Counted from the stretch's first letter, positions 1-8,927 are shown. The stretch: 64,000 nt of DNA from an uncultured Tropicimonas sp. (GCA_947497945.1 CANMIP010000006.1:62001-126000); one strand, 5' to 3'. The notes: a model not told the origin generated them from the sequence alone. Numbers and translations are program-made.

Positions 1-720
1 TGCGAAACCGATCCCGTTCGAGCCGCCGGAGCGGGTTAGGATCGAGGTGTTCAGCCCCAGCAATTGCCCGGACATGTCGACCAGAGCGCCGCCGGAATTG
101 CCGGGATTGATCGGCGCGTCGGTCTGGATGAAATAGCCCGAGCGTTGCCGCGTGGCCGCGCCGGTGCGGGCCGTGGCGGAGACGATACCGGAAGAGACCG
201 TCTGCCCGACCCCGAACGGGTTGCCGATGGCGAGCACGAGATCGCCGACCTCGGCGGCCTCGGAATCGGCAAAGGCAAGGGCGGGCAGATCTTCGGCCTG
301 GTCAAGACGGATGACGGCGATATCGGCCTCGCGGTCGCTGAGCAGCACCTCGCCGTCGAATTCGCGCCGGTCCGCGAGCACGACGCGGATATCCGTCGCT
401 TCCTGCACGACATGGTAGTTGGAGACGACGATGCCGGCGGGGTCGACGATGACGCCGGAGCCGAGCGAGTTCTCGACCCGGGGCATGGTCTGCCCGAACC
501 CTTCGAAGAATTGCGAGAAGAACGGGTCGTTGGCGAAGGGGCTGGCATGGCGCTCGGTGACCCAGCTTGCGTAGATATTGACGACCGCCGGCGCGCTTTT
601 GCGCACGACCGGGGCGTAGGACAGCTTGATCTCGATGTCGCTGACGGGGACCTGCTCTGCCGCGGCAGGGCTGGCCAGGGCGAGGCTCGCGCAGAGCGAG
701 AGAAGAACGAAAGCGCGCAT
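1..720 (-). CDS. HtrA/Do-type periplasmic serine protease, 5' part (truncated by window edge)
   Basis: The gene starts at 720 and runs off the left edge, giving the first 240 residues. A signal peptide (about 1-22, ending in AAA) is followed by a trypsin-like domain with all three catalytic residues visible: His103 in SNYHVV, Asp133 in EADIAVIRL and Ser209 in NPGNSGGAL. These are hallmarks of DegP/DegQ proteases, which act in the periplasm as protease and chaperone against misfolded envelope proteins. The PDZ domains expected downstream lie outside the window, so DegP and DegQ cannot be told apart. It diverges from pmbA with about 140 nt between the starts. Confidence 0.95.
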   Translation of the reverse strand, partial: MRAFVLLSLCASLALASPAAAEQVPVSDIEIKLSYAPVVRKSAPAVVNIYASWVTERHASPFANDPFFSQFFEGFGQTMPRVENSLGSGVIVDPAGIVVSNYHVVQEATDIRVVLADRREFDGEVLLSDREADIAVIRLDQAEDLPALAFADSEAAEVGDLVLAIGNPFGVGQTVSSGIVSATARTGAATRQRSGYFIQTDAPINPGNSGGALVDMSGQLLGLNTSILTRSGGSNGIGFA

Positions 721-860
721 GAAACGGGCTCCTCTTTCGGGCTTCGGACAATGTGGGCAGATATGCGCGCGGACGGGGGATCTTCAAGAGGTCTCGGTGC
801 TTGCGCCGCCGGACAATCCGCCCTAGCTGCTTTGGGATGAACAAGCAGACGAGGCAAGAG

Positions 861-2207
861 ATGGACCAACCACTCGAAACCCTGACCCAGGCGCTCCTGG
901 ACGCCGCGTCCAAGGCGGGCGCCGAGGCGGCCGATGCGATGGCCGTTGACGGAACCTCGCTCAATATCGAGGTCCGGGGCGGCGCGTTGGAACAGGCGGA
1001 GCGCTCGGAAGGGGTCGATGTCGGGCTGCGGGTGATGCTGGGGCAGCGACAGGCCTGTGTTTCGGCCTCCGATCTTTCGCCTCAAACCTTCGTCGAGATG
1101 GCCGAACGGGCCGTGGCGATGGCGCGCGAGGCACCGGAAGATCCGGGCGTGGCCCAGGCCGGGCCGGGAGAATTCGCGACTGAATGGGACGTGGAGGGGC
1201 TCGAACTGGTCGATGCCTCCGACGAGCCCGCGCCGGCGGAGCTTGAGCAGGCCGCACGGGAGGCCGAGGCCGCCGCGCTTGGCGTCGAGGGGATCAGCCG
1301 GGTCGACACGGTGGGGTCCGGATATGGCCGCCGCCGGGTGCATATCGCGACTTCGGCCGGGTTTGCGGGGGGCTATGCGCGCTCGGAATCGAGCCTCTAC
1401 GCGGTGGCGATCACCGGCGAAGGCACGGATATGGAGCGCGACTATTACGGCGATTCCCGCGTCTTCCGGGCGGATCTCGACAGCGCTGACACAGTTGGAC
1501 GGACAGCCGCCGAGCGCACGATTGCCCGGCGCGGGGCCGTCAAGCCGCCGACCGGTGCCTATCCGGTGCTCTTCGACGAGCGGATCTCGTCCTCGCTGAT
1601 GGCGCATCTGCTGGTGGCGATCAACGGCAACGCCATCGTGCGCGGCGCCTCCTGGCTGCGCGACGCGATGGGGGAGCAGGTGTTGCCCACCGGTCTCTCG
1701 CTGACCGAGCAGCCGCTGCGCGCGCGCTGCCAGGCCTCGCGCCCCTTCGATGCAGAGGGCCTGCCGACCGGCGACCGCGCCATTGTCCGGGACGGCGTGC
1801 TGGAGCGCTGGGTGCTGGACCTCGCCACGGCGCGCAAGCTGGGGCTGGAAAGCACCGCCAATGCCGCGCGCGGCACCTCCGCGCCGCCCTCGCCCTCGGT
1901 CACCAATGTCGCGCTGACGCAGGGGACGGCGAGCCGCGAGGCGTTGCTGGCGCAGATGGGGACCGGGCTGCTCGTCACCTCGATGATCGGCGCCACGATC
2001 AACCCGACCACGGGCGACTACTCGCGCGGGGCCTCCGGCTTCTGGGTCGAGAACGGCGAGATCGTCTATCCGGTCAATGAATGCACGATTGCCGGCAACC
2101 TGCGTGAGATGCTGAAAAGCCTTGTGCCGGCGAATGACGCGCGGACGCATCTGAGCCGGGTCGTGCCCTCGCTGCTGGTCGAAGGGCTGACGCTTGCCGG
2201 GCAGTGA
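861..2207 (+). CDS. pmbA: TldD/PmbA family protein PmbA (TldE)
   Basis: The 448-residue product matches the usual PmbA length of about 450. It carries the family architecture: an N-terminal domain (about 20-230) and a C-terminal barrel with the TSAPPSPSVTN region and a GASGFWVENGEI segment. PmbA pairs with TldD in a peptidase complex that processes small modified peptides and affects gyrase-poison sensitivity. The HExxxH metal site belongs to TldD and is absent here, as expected. I chose ATG 861, preceded by a purine-rich GAGGCAAGAG; an in-frame ATG at 837 is possible. The 3' end overlaps cysQ, suggesting co-translation. No tldD is seen nearby. Confidence 0.93.
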   Translation: MDQPLETLTQALLDAASKAGAEAADAMAVDGTSLNIEVRGGALEQAERSEGVDVGLRVMLGQRQACVSASDLSPQTFVEMAERAVAMAREAPEDPGVAQAGPGEFATEWDVEGLELVDASDEPAPAELEQAAREAEAAALGVEGISRVDTVGSGYGRRRVHIATSAGFAGGYARSESSLYAVAITGEGTDMERDYYGDSRVFRADLDSADTVGRTAAERTIARRGAVKPPTGAYPVLFDERISSSLMAHLLVAINGNAIVRGASWLRDAMGEQVLPTGLSLTEQPLRARCQASRPFDAEGLPTGDRAIVRDGVLERWVLDLATARKLGLESTANAARGTSAPPSPSVTNVALTQGTASREALLAQMGTGLLVTSMIGATINPTTGDYSRGASGFWVENGEIVYPVNECTIAGNLREMLKSLVPANDARTHLSRVVPSLLVEGLTLAGQ

Positions 2208-2970
2208 CCTCTCTCTCCTGATCGAAGCGGCCGAGGCGGCGGGCGAGATCGCCCGACGGCACTTTTCCTCTGGCCACAGGGTCTGGGAGAAGGAGGGCGG
2301 GCAGGGGCCTGTCACCGAGGCTGATCTCGAGGTCGACGCCATGCTGCAGGCGCGCCTGACGAGCGCGCGGCCCGATTATGGCTGGCTCTCGGAGGAGAGC
2401 GAGGACAATGCGGGGCGGCTGTCCTGCGCCCGGGTCTTCGTGGTCGATCCGATCGACGGCACGCGGGCCTTCACCGAGGGCAGCAAGACCTGGGCGCATT
2501 CGCTGGCCGTGGTCGAGAACGGGCGGCCCGTGGCGGCGGTGATCTTCCTGCCCATGCTCGGCAAGCTCTACACCGCGGAAGATGGCAAGGGGGCGCAGTT
2601 CAACGGTCGGGTGATCGCCGCCAGCCCGCGGCAGGGATTCCCCGGCGCCGATATCCTCGCCGCCCACCCGACCTTCCATGCGCGGCACTGGAAGGGCGGG
2701 TCGCCGGACGTGAAGCGGCATTTCCGCTCCTCGCTTGCCTATCGGCTGGCGCTGGTGGGAGAGGGGCGTTTCGATGGCATGCTGACCCTGCGCGACAGCT
2801 GGGAATGGGACATTGCCGCCGGTGCCCTGATCGCGTCGGAATCGGGCGCGCGGGTCACCGATCGCAATGGCGGGCCGTTGTTTTTCAACACGCTTTCGCG
2901 AAAATCGACCGGCGTGATCTGTGCGACACCCGGGGTGCATGCGGAGATCCTGACGCGGCTGAAGGACTGA
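2194..2970 (+). CDS. cysQ: Inositol monophosphatase family, likely 3'(2'),5'-bisphosphate nucleotidase CysQ
   Basis: The 258-residue protein has the metal-binding signatures of the Mg-dependent, Li-sensitive phosphatases: WLSEESED (about 65-72), DPIDGTRAF (about 86-94) and WEWDIAAGA near the C-terminus. CysQ removes the 3' phosphate from PAP(S), a by-product of sulfate assimilation; specificity within the IMPase superfamily is inferred from length and motif pattern. It starts with TTG at 2194, inside the end of pmbA (14-nt overlap), so translation is probably coupled. No better ATG exists near the beginning of the conserved domain. Confidence 0.85.
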   Translation: MPGSDLSLLIEAAEAAGEIARRHFSSGHRVWEKEGGQGPVTEADLEVDAMLQARLTSARPDYGWLSEESEDNAGRLSCARVFVVDPIDGTRAFTEGSKTWAHSLAVVENGRPVAAVIFLPMLGKLYTAEDGKGAQFNGRVIAASPRQGFPGADILAAHPTFHARHWKGGSPDVKRHFRSSLAYRLALVGEGRFDGMLTLRDSWEWDIAAGALIASESGARVTDRNGGPLFFNTLSRKSTGVICATPGVHAEILTRLKD

Positions 2971-3076
2971 AACGCATCCTTGCGGGCGGCTCCCGAGACG
3001 GCAGGTAGCGCCGCTCGCCAGCGCCCGAAACACATGTCGTGCTTGGGAATTGCCGGGAACGGGATCTGCGCTATCC

Positions 3077-3340
3077 CTATTGCGGCGGCTTCATGAAATA
3101 GGCGCCCCCGCGTTTCTCGCCGCGCTTGCCTTCGGTGCAGGACACCATGTTCAGGCCGGATTTCAGGCTTTTCGTGCCGCAGCGGCTCATGGACTGGCCG
3201 AGCGTGACGATCCTGTGCGGTTGTGCCTTCGCTTCCGTCTGCTGGGCCACTTTCCAAGAGCCGGATACCGCCATGGCGCCCAGGATGATGACGGTTGCGA
3301 GGAAGAGATTCGCGCTATGGGAGGCGGTGGAGGAATGCAT
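3077..3340 (-). CDS. Small hypothetical single-pass membrane protein
   Basis: I do not recognise this 87-residue protein. From ATG 3340 it has a short polar N-terminus, one hydrophobic segment (about 10-27) and a basic, serine-rich tail with two cysteines. An in-frame start at 3382 would add 14 residues but would lie within the predicted promoter (TTCAAA, 16 nt, TATATA), so the shorter form is preferred. The ribosome-binding site is weak. Together with its neighbour at 3476-3784 it forms a pair of minus-strand mini-genes between cysQ and pheT in locally AT-richer DNA. Confidence 0.45.
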   Translation of the reverse strand: MHSSTASHSANLFLATVIILGAMAVSGSWKVAQQTEAKAQPHRIVTLGQSMSRCGTKSLKSGLNMVSCTEGKRGEKRGGAYFMKPPQ

Positions 3341-3373
3341 GAGTCGTCTTTCGGGTTTCAGTACCGAAAAATG

Positions 3374-3401
3374 TATATACAAAATACGCCGAAAATTTGA
3401 A
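3374..3401 (-). promoter_or_regulatory. Putative sigma-70 promoter of small membrane protein gene
   Basis: Reading minus, TTCAAA (3401-3396), a 16-nt spacer and TATATA (3379-3374) lie 34 nt upstream of ATG 3340 in a strikingly AT-rich patch. The match is by eye only. Confidence 0.35.
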
Positions 3402-3475
3402 GAGTTGGCGCTAAGCTGTTGTCCTTTAAAGCACTTCCTTACCTAGCGGCAAGGTCTGGCCTGTTCGGAGAGCCG

Positions 3476-3784
3476 TTAACCAGATGTCGAAGCGGCCAGC
3501 TTTTCGGCGGGGAGGGTCTCCTCTGACGCCGTGCCGGAGTTCAGAAAGGGGAAGATTTCGCCGAGCGGCATGTTCCAGATCCTGGCCGGGTGGTAGCGGC
3601 ACATCAGTCGGTTCAGCTCCGCATCGGTGGTGAAACCGTGGCATTCGAACCCGTCGGTCCCCACCGTTCCCTTCCCGGTCTCATCGCCAAGCATGCCGAG
3701 GACCACGAGGATCGCGGCTCCCAGGAAAAGCGGCCGCCCATAGCCGCCAACAATATGTAACAAGGTCCCCATCACACCCACCAT
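3476..3784 (-). CDS. Small hypothetical membrane protein
   Basis: This 102-residue frame has a glycine-rich hydrophobic segment (about 5-32, containing PLFLGAAILVVLGML) followed by a soluble part with two cysteines. I recognise no family. ATG 3784 has no clear ribosome-binding site, but a good promoter ends only about 10 nt upstream, so the message could be leaderless. ATG 3772, behind a GGTGGG, is an alternative. It is divergent from pheT and is probably a real but lineage-restricted gene. Confidence 0.4.
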   Translation of the reverse strand: MVGVMGTLLHIVGGYGRPLFLGAAILVVLGMLGDETGKGTVGTDGFECHGFTTDAELNRLMCRYHPARIWNMPLGEIFPFLNSGTASEETLPAEKLAASTSG

Positions 3785-3792
3785 TCAGACAG

Positions 3793-3820
3793 ATTCGAGA
3801 GCATGGCGAGTCTATGTCAA
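3793..3820 (-). promoter_or_regulatory. Putative promoter of 3476-3784, very close to its start codon
   Basis: On the minus strand a perfect TTGACA (3820-3815) is followed after 16 nt by TCGAAT (3798-3793). Initiation about 7 nt downstream would begin within a few bases of ATG 3784, consistent with a leaderless message. Confidence 0.35.
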
Positions 3821-3927
3821 AATTGCGGCAGAGGCGAGACAGTCAGTTTGCCCCTCTCTCCCCTTCACCCCCGCGCGCGTTTGGGCTAAGGACACGCGAC
3901 TTGATGATGTTGCATGGGGCACCCCCG

Positions 3928-6336
3928 ATGAAATTCACCCTCTCCTGGCTCAAGGATCACCTTGAGACCACCGCCACGCTGGACGAGATCGTCTATGCCC
4001 TGACCGATCTCGGGCTCGAGGTCGAAGGTGTCGAAAACCCGGTGGAGAGGCTGTCGGAGTTTACCATCGGCAAGGTCACCCATGCCGAGAAACATCCCGA
4101 TGCGGACAAGCTGCGGGTCTGCAAGGTCGAAACCGACGAGGGCGAGCTTCAGATCATCTGCGGTGCGCCCAACGCGCGGGAGGGGATCACGGTCGTCGTC
4201 GCCAAGCCTGGCGTCTACGTGCCCGGCATCGACACGACCATCGGCGTCGGCAAGATCCGCGGCATCGAGAGCCACGGCATGATGTGCTCGGAGCGCGAGA
4301 TGGAGATGTCGGACGAGCATGACGGCATCATCGAGCTGCCTTCCGGCGAGATTGGCCAGAGCTTCACCGACTGGCTGGCCGAGAACCAGCCCGAGCGGGT
4401 CGATCCGGTGATCGAGATCGCCATCACGCCCAACCGTCCGGACGCGCTCGGCGTGCGCGGCGTGGCGCTGGACCTGGCCGCGCGCGGTCTCGGCACGATG
4501 AAGCCGCGCGACACCGATCCGGTGCCCGGCAGCTTCCCCTCGCCGATCTCCGTCACCATCGACGCCGACACATTGGAGCAGGCGCCGGTTTTCTACGGCC
4601 GTGTGATCAGGGGCGTGAAGAACGGCCCCTCGCCGAAATGGCTGCAGGACGCGCTGCGGGCCATCGGGCTGCGACCGATCTCGGCGCTGGTCGATATCAC
4701 CAATTTCTTCACCTATGACCGTAACCGCCCGCTGCATGTCTTCGACGCCGACAAGGTGAAGGGGAACCTGCGTGTGCATCTCGCCAAGGGTGGCGAGACG
4801 CTCATCGGGCTGGACGAGAAGGAATACACCTTCGACGCAGGCATGACGCTGATCTCGGATGACGAGGGTGTCGAGAGCATCGCCGGTGTCATGGGCGGGC
4901 TGCCGACAGGTTGCACCGAGGAGACCACGAATGTCTTCCTCGAAGCCGCCTATTTCGACCCGATCCGCACCGCCTATACCGGCCGCGCGCTGAAGATCAA
5001 TTCCGACGCCCGCTACCGGTTCGAACGCGGCATTGACCCCTGCTTTACACCTGACGGCATCGAACATGCGACGCGCATGATCCTCGATCTCTGTGGTGGC
5101 GAGGCCTCCGGGGTGGTCGTGGCCGGCGAGATCCCCGATGTCGCCCGCGCCTACAAGCTGGACACGGATCGCGTGGTGAGCCTTGTCGGCATGGAAATCC
5201 CGGCCGAGACGCAGCGCGCCACGCTGGAGACGCTCGGCTTCCGGCTGGAGGGCGACATGGCGCATGTCCCTGCCTGGCGCCCGGATGTGCAGGGCGAGGC
5301 GGATCTTGTCGAGGAAGTCGCCCGCATCGCCTCGCTGACAAAGCTCGTCGGCAAGCCGATGCGCCGTGCCTCGGCGGGCGTGCCCAAGCCGGTCCTGACG
5401 CCGATGCAGCGCCGCGAATCCGCTGCGCGGCGGACCATCGCCACGTTGGGTTACAACGAATGCGTGACCTATTCCTTCGTCGACGATGCCGCCGCGGCGG
5501 TCTTCGGCGGCGGCACCGAAGGCACCGAACTGGAAAACCCGATCTCTTCCGAGATGAGCCATATGCGGCCGACGCCGCTGCCGGGCCTGCTCCAGGCGGC
5601 CGCCCGCAACCAGGCGCGCGGCTTCGCGGACCTGGCACTGTTCGAGGTCGGTCCGGGGTTCCTTGGCGGCGAACCGGAGGACCAGAAACAGCTCGCCTGC
5701 GGCCTGCTGGTTGGCCATTCGGGTCCGAAAGACGTCCACGGCGCCCGCCGGGCGGTCGACCTTTTCGACGCCAAGTCGGACATCGAAGCGACGCTTGCCG
5801 CGATTGGCGCGCCCGCCAGGGTGCAGATCCGGCGTGACGTGCCGGACTGGCTGCATCCGGGCCGTTCGGGCGCGATCTGCCTCGGTCCGAAGAACGTTCT
5901 GGGCTATTTCGGCGAGCTGCACCCGAAAGTGCTCGACGCGCTGGACGTGAAAGGCCCTGCGGTTGCCTTCTCCATCGACCTTGCCGCGGTTCCCTTCCCG
6001 AAGGCGAAGGGCACGAACCGGGGCGCGCTGGAGCTGGCCGACCTGCAGGCGGTCGAGCGCGACTTTGCCTTTGTCCTGGATGCGCGGGTCGAGGCCTTGA
6101 CGGTGGTCAATGCCGCCGCCGGCGCGGACAAGACCCTGATCGAGGAGGTGCGCGTATTCGACGAATTCCATGGGCAGAAGGCCGAAGAGCAGATGGGCGC
6201 GGGCAAGAAATCGCTCGCGATCACCGTGCGGCTGCAGCCGAAGGACCGGACGCTGAAAGAGGCCGATATCGAGGCCGTCAGCAACAAGGTCATCGAGAAG
6301 GTGGCAAAGGCCACGGGCGGCACGCTGCGCGGCTAG
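3928..6336 (+). CDS. pheT: Phenylalanyl-tRNA synthetase beta subunit
   Basis: The 802-residue protein has the normal length and domain order of bacterial PheT: start MKFTLSWLKDHLE, an EMAP-II-like tRNA-binding domain (about 38-150), B3/B4 editing domain (about 210-370), B5 domain (about 400-470), a catalytic-like core and a C-terminal FDX-ACB anticodon-binding domain (about 705-800). With PheS it forms the alpha2beta2 enzyme charging tRNA-Phe. A frame open from 3814 would add 38 atypical residues, so ATG 3928, where family similarity begins, was chosen. pheS is not adjacent in this window. Confidence 0.97.
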   Translation: MKFTLSWLKDHLETTATLDEIVYALTDLGLEVEGVENPVERLSEFTIGKVTHAEKHPDADKLRVCKVETDEGELQIICGAPNAREGITVVVAKPGVYVPGIDTTIGVGKIRGIESHGMMCSEREMEMSDEHDGIIELPSGEIGQSFTDWLAENQPERVDPVIEIAITPNRPDALGVRGVALDLAARGLGTMKPRDTDPVPGSFPSPISVTIDADTLEQAPVFYGRVIRGVKNGPSPKWLQDALRAIGLRPISALVDITNFFTYDRNRPLHVFDADKVKGNLRVHLAKGGETLIGLDEKEYTFDAGMTLISDDEGVESIAGVMGGLPTGCTEETTNVFLEAAYFDPIRTAYTGRALKINSDARYRFERGIDPCFTPDGIEHATRMILDLCGGEASGVVVAGEIPDVARAYKLDTDRVVSLVGMEIPAETQRATLETLGFRLEGDMAHVPAWRPDVQGEADLVEEVARIASLTKLVGKPMRRASAGVPKPVLTPMQRRESAARRTIATLGYNECVTYSFVDDAAAAVFGGGTEGTELENPISSEMSHMRPTPLPGLLQAAARNQARGFADLALFEVGPGFLGGEPEDQKQLACGLLVGHSGPKDVHGARRAVDLFDAKSDIEATLAAIGAPARVQIRRDVPDWLHPGRSGAICLGPKNVLGYFGELHPKVLDALDVKGPAVAFSIDLAAVPFPKAKGTNRGALELADLQAVERDFAFVLDARVEALTVVNAAAGADKTLIEEVRVFDEFHGQKAEEQMGAGKKSLAITVRLQPKDRTLKEADIEAVSNKVIEKVAKATGGTLRG

Positions 6337-6683
6337 GCCGAGGCGAAGGCTGCCCGGCGGGATCGCTTCCGGCCACTGCGCGAGGCACCCTGCCTCGCGG
6401 CAAAGCCCTGCATGCTCCGCGGAACGGCAGGGTCGCTGTTGTTCTGGCGCGGGTCACGTTCCCGTTACCGATGCTTCGCGACAGGGCGCGCTTGCCCCGG
6501 GGCGGTTCTCCTGATCCGGCAACAGGTTCTGCAGCCTCTCGTGCCGCGCTCCGGGGTCGATGCAACCGCGCCACGCCTGTGCCAATCCGGCAGAATTGAT
6601 GTGCACAGGTTGGTGCCTTTGCTATCCTGCCTGCAAAGAAAGTTTGTGCCTCGCATACGGGGCTGAATACCGAGGATTTTGCA
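6337..6683. other. 347-nt intergenic region after pheT
   Basis: No gene is supported. The region holds a perfect 9-bp hairpin near the pheT end (6379-6399) and must contain the promoter of the following secreted-protein gene, though I find no convincing hexamer pair. Confidence 0.5.
6379..6399 (+). terminator. Hairpin downstream of pheT, terminator-like without U-run
   Basis: CGCGAGGCA pairs perfectly with TGCCTCGCG around a CCC loop, 43 nt after the pheT stop. No T-tract follows, so it may stabilise the 3' end rather than terminate. Confidence 0.35.
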
Positions 6684-8450
6684 GTGAAGACCCTTTTCAT
6701 TCTGTTTGTCTCGATTGTCTTGCTGGGAGCCGCGCCCGCGGCACGGGCACAGGACAGCGCCTGGATCCAGATCGAGGCGGTCCGCACGCTGGCACAGGCG
6801 CAGGACCGCGCCCGGTCCTATGCGGGCGCGTTCCCGAATGTGTCCGGTTTCCGTCTGGGTGGCGGCTGGTACGCAGTGGCGCTCGGACCCTATACGGAGG
6901 TCGCCGCAACGGCGGAATTGCGGGCGCTGAAGTCACGCCGGCTCGTGCCGCAGGACAGTTACCTGGCTTCCAGCCGCGACTATGGCCAGCAATTCTGGCC
7001 GGTGGGGGTCAATTCATTGCTCCAGCCTCCGCAGGGCAGCGCAAATCTTCCCGTCGTTCAGCCCGCGCCCGGGAGCCCGCCCGCGCCGGAGATTCCGGTC
7101 TCGCCGGCCTATGTCCCGGACGAGACGCCGCGCCAGGCCCGCGCCAGCGAACAGGTCCTGACGCGGGAAGAGCGCAAGCTGCTCCAGGAGAGCCTGCAAT
7201 GGGACGGGTTCTATGCCTCCACCATCGATGGTGCGTTCGGGCGCGGCACGCGCGCTGCGATGCGCGCCTGGCAGGAGGCGAAAGGCTATGATGCGACCGG
7301 AATCCTGACCACCAACCAGCGGGCCGAGCTGGTCGAGGATTACCGATCCGCGTTTTCCGATCTCGACCTGCGGATGACCCGCGACGCGGCGGCCGGGCTC
7401 GAGATGATCCTGCCAAGGGGCAAGATCGCCGCCGGCCGGACCGAGGCGCCTTTCGTCCATTACGACAGCGCCGACGAGGACGGGCTGCGCGTGGTTCTCA
7501 TCAGCCAGACCGGCGATGAGGCAACCCTGTTCGGCCTCTACGACATTCTCCAGACGCTCGAGATCGTTCCGACCAACGGCTTCCGCGAACGCAACAGCCG
7601 CAGCTTCGTGCTGACGGGACAGTCGCCGGAGCTGAATTCCTACACCTATGCCGCGCTGGCGGACGGTGCAGTCAAGGGCTTCACGCTGGCCTGGCGCCGG
7701 GGCGACCCACGGGTGATGGAGCGCGTGACGGAGACCATGCGCGAGAGCTTCTCGCCGGTTGCGGGCGTTGTCCTGCCGGATACGGCGTTGAGCGGCGATG
7801 GATCGGAGCAACGGATCGACCTGCTCGCCGGTCTGGAAATCCGCCGGCCGGAGCGGTCGCGCAGCGGATTCTATGTCGATGATGCGGGGCGTGTCCTGAC
7901 GACGACCGATGTGCTGGAACAGTGCAGCCGCGTGACCATTGGCGAGGAAATCGAGGCGGAGGTCTCGGCGCGGGATGATGCGCTCGGGCTGGCCCTGCTG
8001 CAGCCGCGCCAGTCGCTGGCGCCGCTGGCCGTGGCCGAGTTCCGGGCCTCCGTGCCGCGTCTGAATTCCGAGGTGGCACTGGCCGGCTTCTCCTATGAGG
8101 ACATTCTCGACCTGCCGATCATGACCTACGGGACCCTGGCCGATATCCGGGGACTCCAGGGCGAGGAATTTGTCGAGAGGCTGTCGCTGTCGAGCCTGCC
8201 CGGCGATGCGGGCGGGCCGGTTTTTGACAGGACCGGGGCGGTGCTTGGAATGCTCGCGGCGCGGCCGGGCGAAGGCGCACGGCAATTGCCGCCGGATGTG
8301 AATTTCGCGGTGGATGTGACCGCGATTGCCGGTTTCCTCGGGCAGGCGGGACTCTCGCCACGCGCCTCCGAGGGCGCGGCCACCATGGCGCCGGAGGATC
8401 TGACCGCGCTGGCTGGCGATGTCACGGTGCGGATCAGCTGCTGGAACTGA
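6684..8450 (+). CDS. Secreted SPOR / peptidoglycan-binding protein with trypsin-like pseudoprotease domain
   Basis: The 588-residue protein has a signal peptide (1-22, ending ARA), a SPOR-like domain (about 28-95), a proline-rich linker (110-150), a PG_binding_1 domain (about 160-217), a middle domain (230-360) and a trypsin-fold domain (about 380-555). In the last, all three catalytic positions appear replaced: Asp409 where VLTxxH is expected, Gly435 in LGLALL where Asp is expected, and Ala509 in PGDAGGP where Ser is expected. The likely role is periplasmic, binding septal or denuded peptidoglycan rather than cleaving proteins. GTG 6684 follows GAGGAT. It is monocistronic with its own terminator. 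Confidence 0.85.
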   Translation: MKTLFILFVSIVLLGAAPAARAQDSAWIQIEAVRTLAQAQDRARSYAGAFPNVSGFRLGGGWYAVALGPYTEVAATAELRALKSRRLVPQDSYLASSRDYGQQFWPVGVNSLLQPPQGSANLPVVQPAPGSPPAPEIPVSPAYVPDETPRQARASEQVLTREERKLLQESLQWDGFYASTIDGAFGRGTRAAMRAWQEAKGYDATGILTTNQRAELVEDYRSAFSDLDLRMTRDAAAGLEMILPRGKIAAGRTEAPFVHYDSADEDGLRVVLISQTGDEATLFGLYDILQTLEIVPTNGFRERNSRSFVLTGQSPELNSYTYAALADGAVKGFTLAWRRGDPRVMERVTETMRESFSPVAGVVLPDTALSGDGSEQRIDLLAGLEIRRPERSRSGFYVDDAGRVLTTTDVLEQCSRVTIGEEIEAEVSARDDALGLALLQPRQSLAPLAVAEFRASVPRLNSEVALAGFSYEDILDLPIMTYGTLADIRGLQGEEFVERLSLSSLPGDAGGPVFDRTGAVLGMLAARPGEGARQLPPDVNFAVDVTAIAGFLGQAGLSPRASEGAATMAPEDLTALAGDVTVRISCWN

Positions 8451-8535
8451 GTGCGGCTCGTCGGTGACGGGCGTTTTGCGGACAGGGAGGCCCTTCGGCG
8501 CGTTTGCGAGGACGCGAGACGAAGTCCGTGCCAGT

Positions 8536-8577
8536 GCCAGTCTGCCGGGAGGCGCGCGCGCCGGACTGGCGTCTTTT
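8536..8577 (+). terminator. Rho-independent-type terminator after the pseudoprotease gene
   Basis: GCCAGTC (8536-8542) pairs with GACTGGC (8564-8570), the intervening GC-rich sequence folds further (GGCGCGCGCGCC), and TCTTTTCT follows. Confidence 0.6.
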
Positions 8578-8603
8578 CTCCGCGATAGACTGCGGCACCC
8601 GGC

Positions 8604-8813
8604 CTATTCCGACACCCGCCCCCAGCCGATCCGGGCCCAGAAACGTTCGTGAAGGACATAGGTGACGAGCCCCGTTGCCGCGCCGAGAACCGCAATGGCG
8701 CCCCCGGCGGAAACCGATCCGGTCACGAGCCAGCTTATCGCCGTCATCACCAACAATCCCATGGCCTGCCATGTCAGGGCTTTCACGATGCTGCGCCTGG
8801 GGCTGTCGGTCAT
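8604..8813 (-). CDS. DUF2061 family small membrane protein
   Basis: The 69-residue protein matches DUF2061: a basic N-terminus with RSIVKALTWQ, two hydrophobic segments (about 14-32 and 36-52) and the family-typical C-terminal HERFWARIGWG. Function is unknown; homologues are small inner-membrane proteins. ATG 8813 was chosen because GAGGAG precedes it; a GTG two codons upstream is possible. It is divergent from the HTH regulator at 8928, and both promoters share 114 nt. Confidence 0.8.
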   Translation of the reverse strand: MTDSPRRSIVKALTWQAMGLLVMTAISWLVTGSVSAGGAIAVLGAATGLVTYVLHERFWARIGWGRVSE

Positions 8814-8894
8814 CTCCACTCCTCGGATCTCGTTGGCTTTTCCCTCTTCTTATCGCGGTTCCGCGTCTCGTGTGAATTCTGAGAATATCCTTGC

Positions 8895-8917
8895 TTTTCT
8901 CGCCATTGCAGAGAAAA
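8895..8917. promoter_or_regulatory. Operator-like inverted repeat upstream of HTH regulator
   Basis: TTTTCTC (8895-8901) and GAGAAAA (8911-8917) are perfect inverted arms with a 9-nt spacer, ending 10 nt before the regulator's start codon. The position suits autoregulation. Confidence 0.4.
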
Positions 8918-8927
8918 ATCACCAATC

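Noticed and set aside
51-2342. A 763-codon minus-strand frame covering the HtrA start and pmbA
   Set aside because: It is out of frame with the HtrA gene, whose correct frame gives a signal peptide and catalytic triad, and antisense to pmbA.
3886-6171. A 761-codon minus-strand frame opposite pheT
   Set aside because: It mirrors pheT codons and shows no recognisable motif; pheT on the plus strand is unambiguous.
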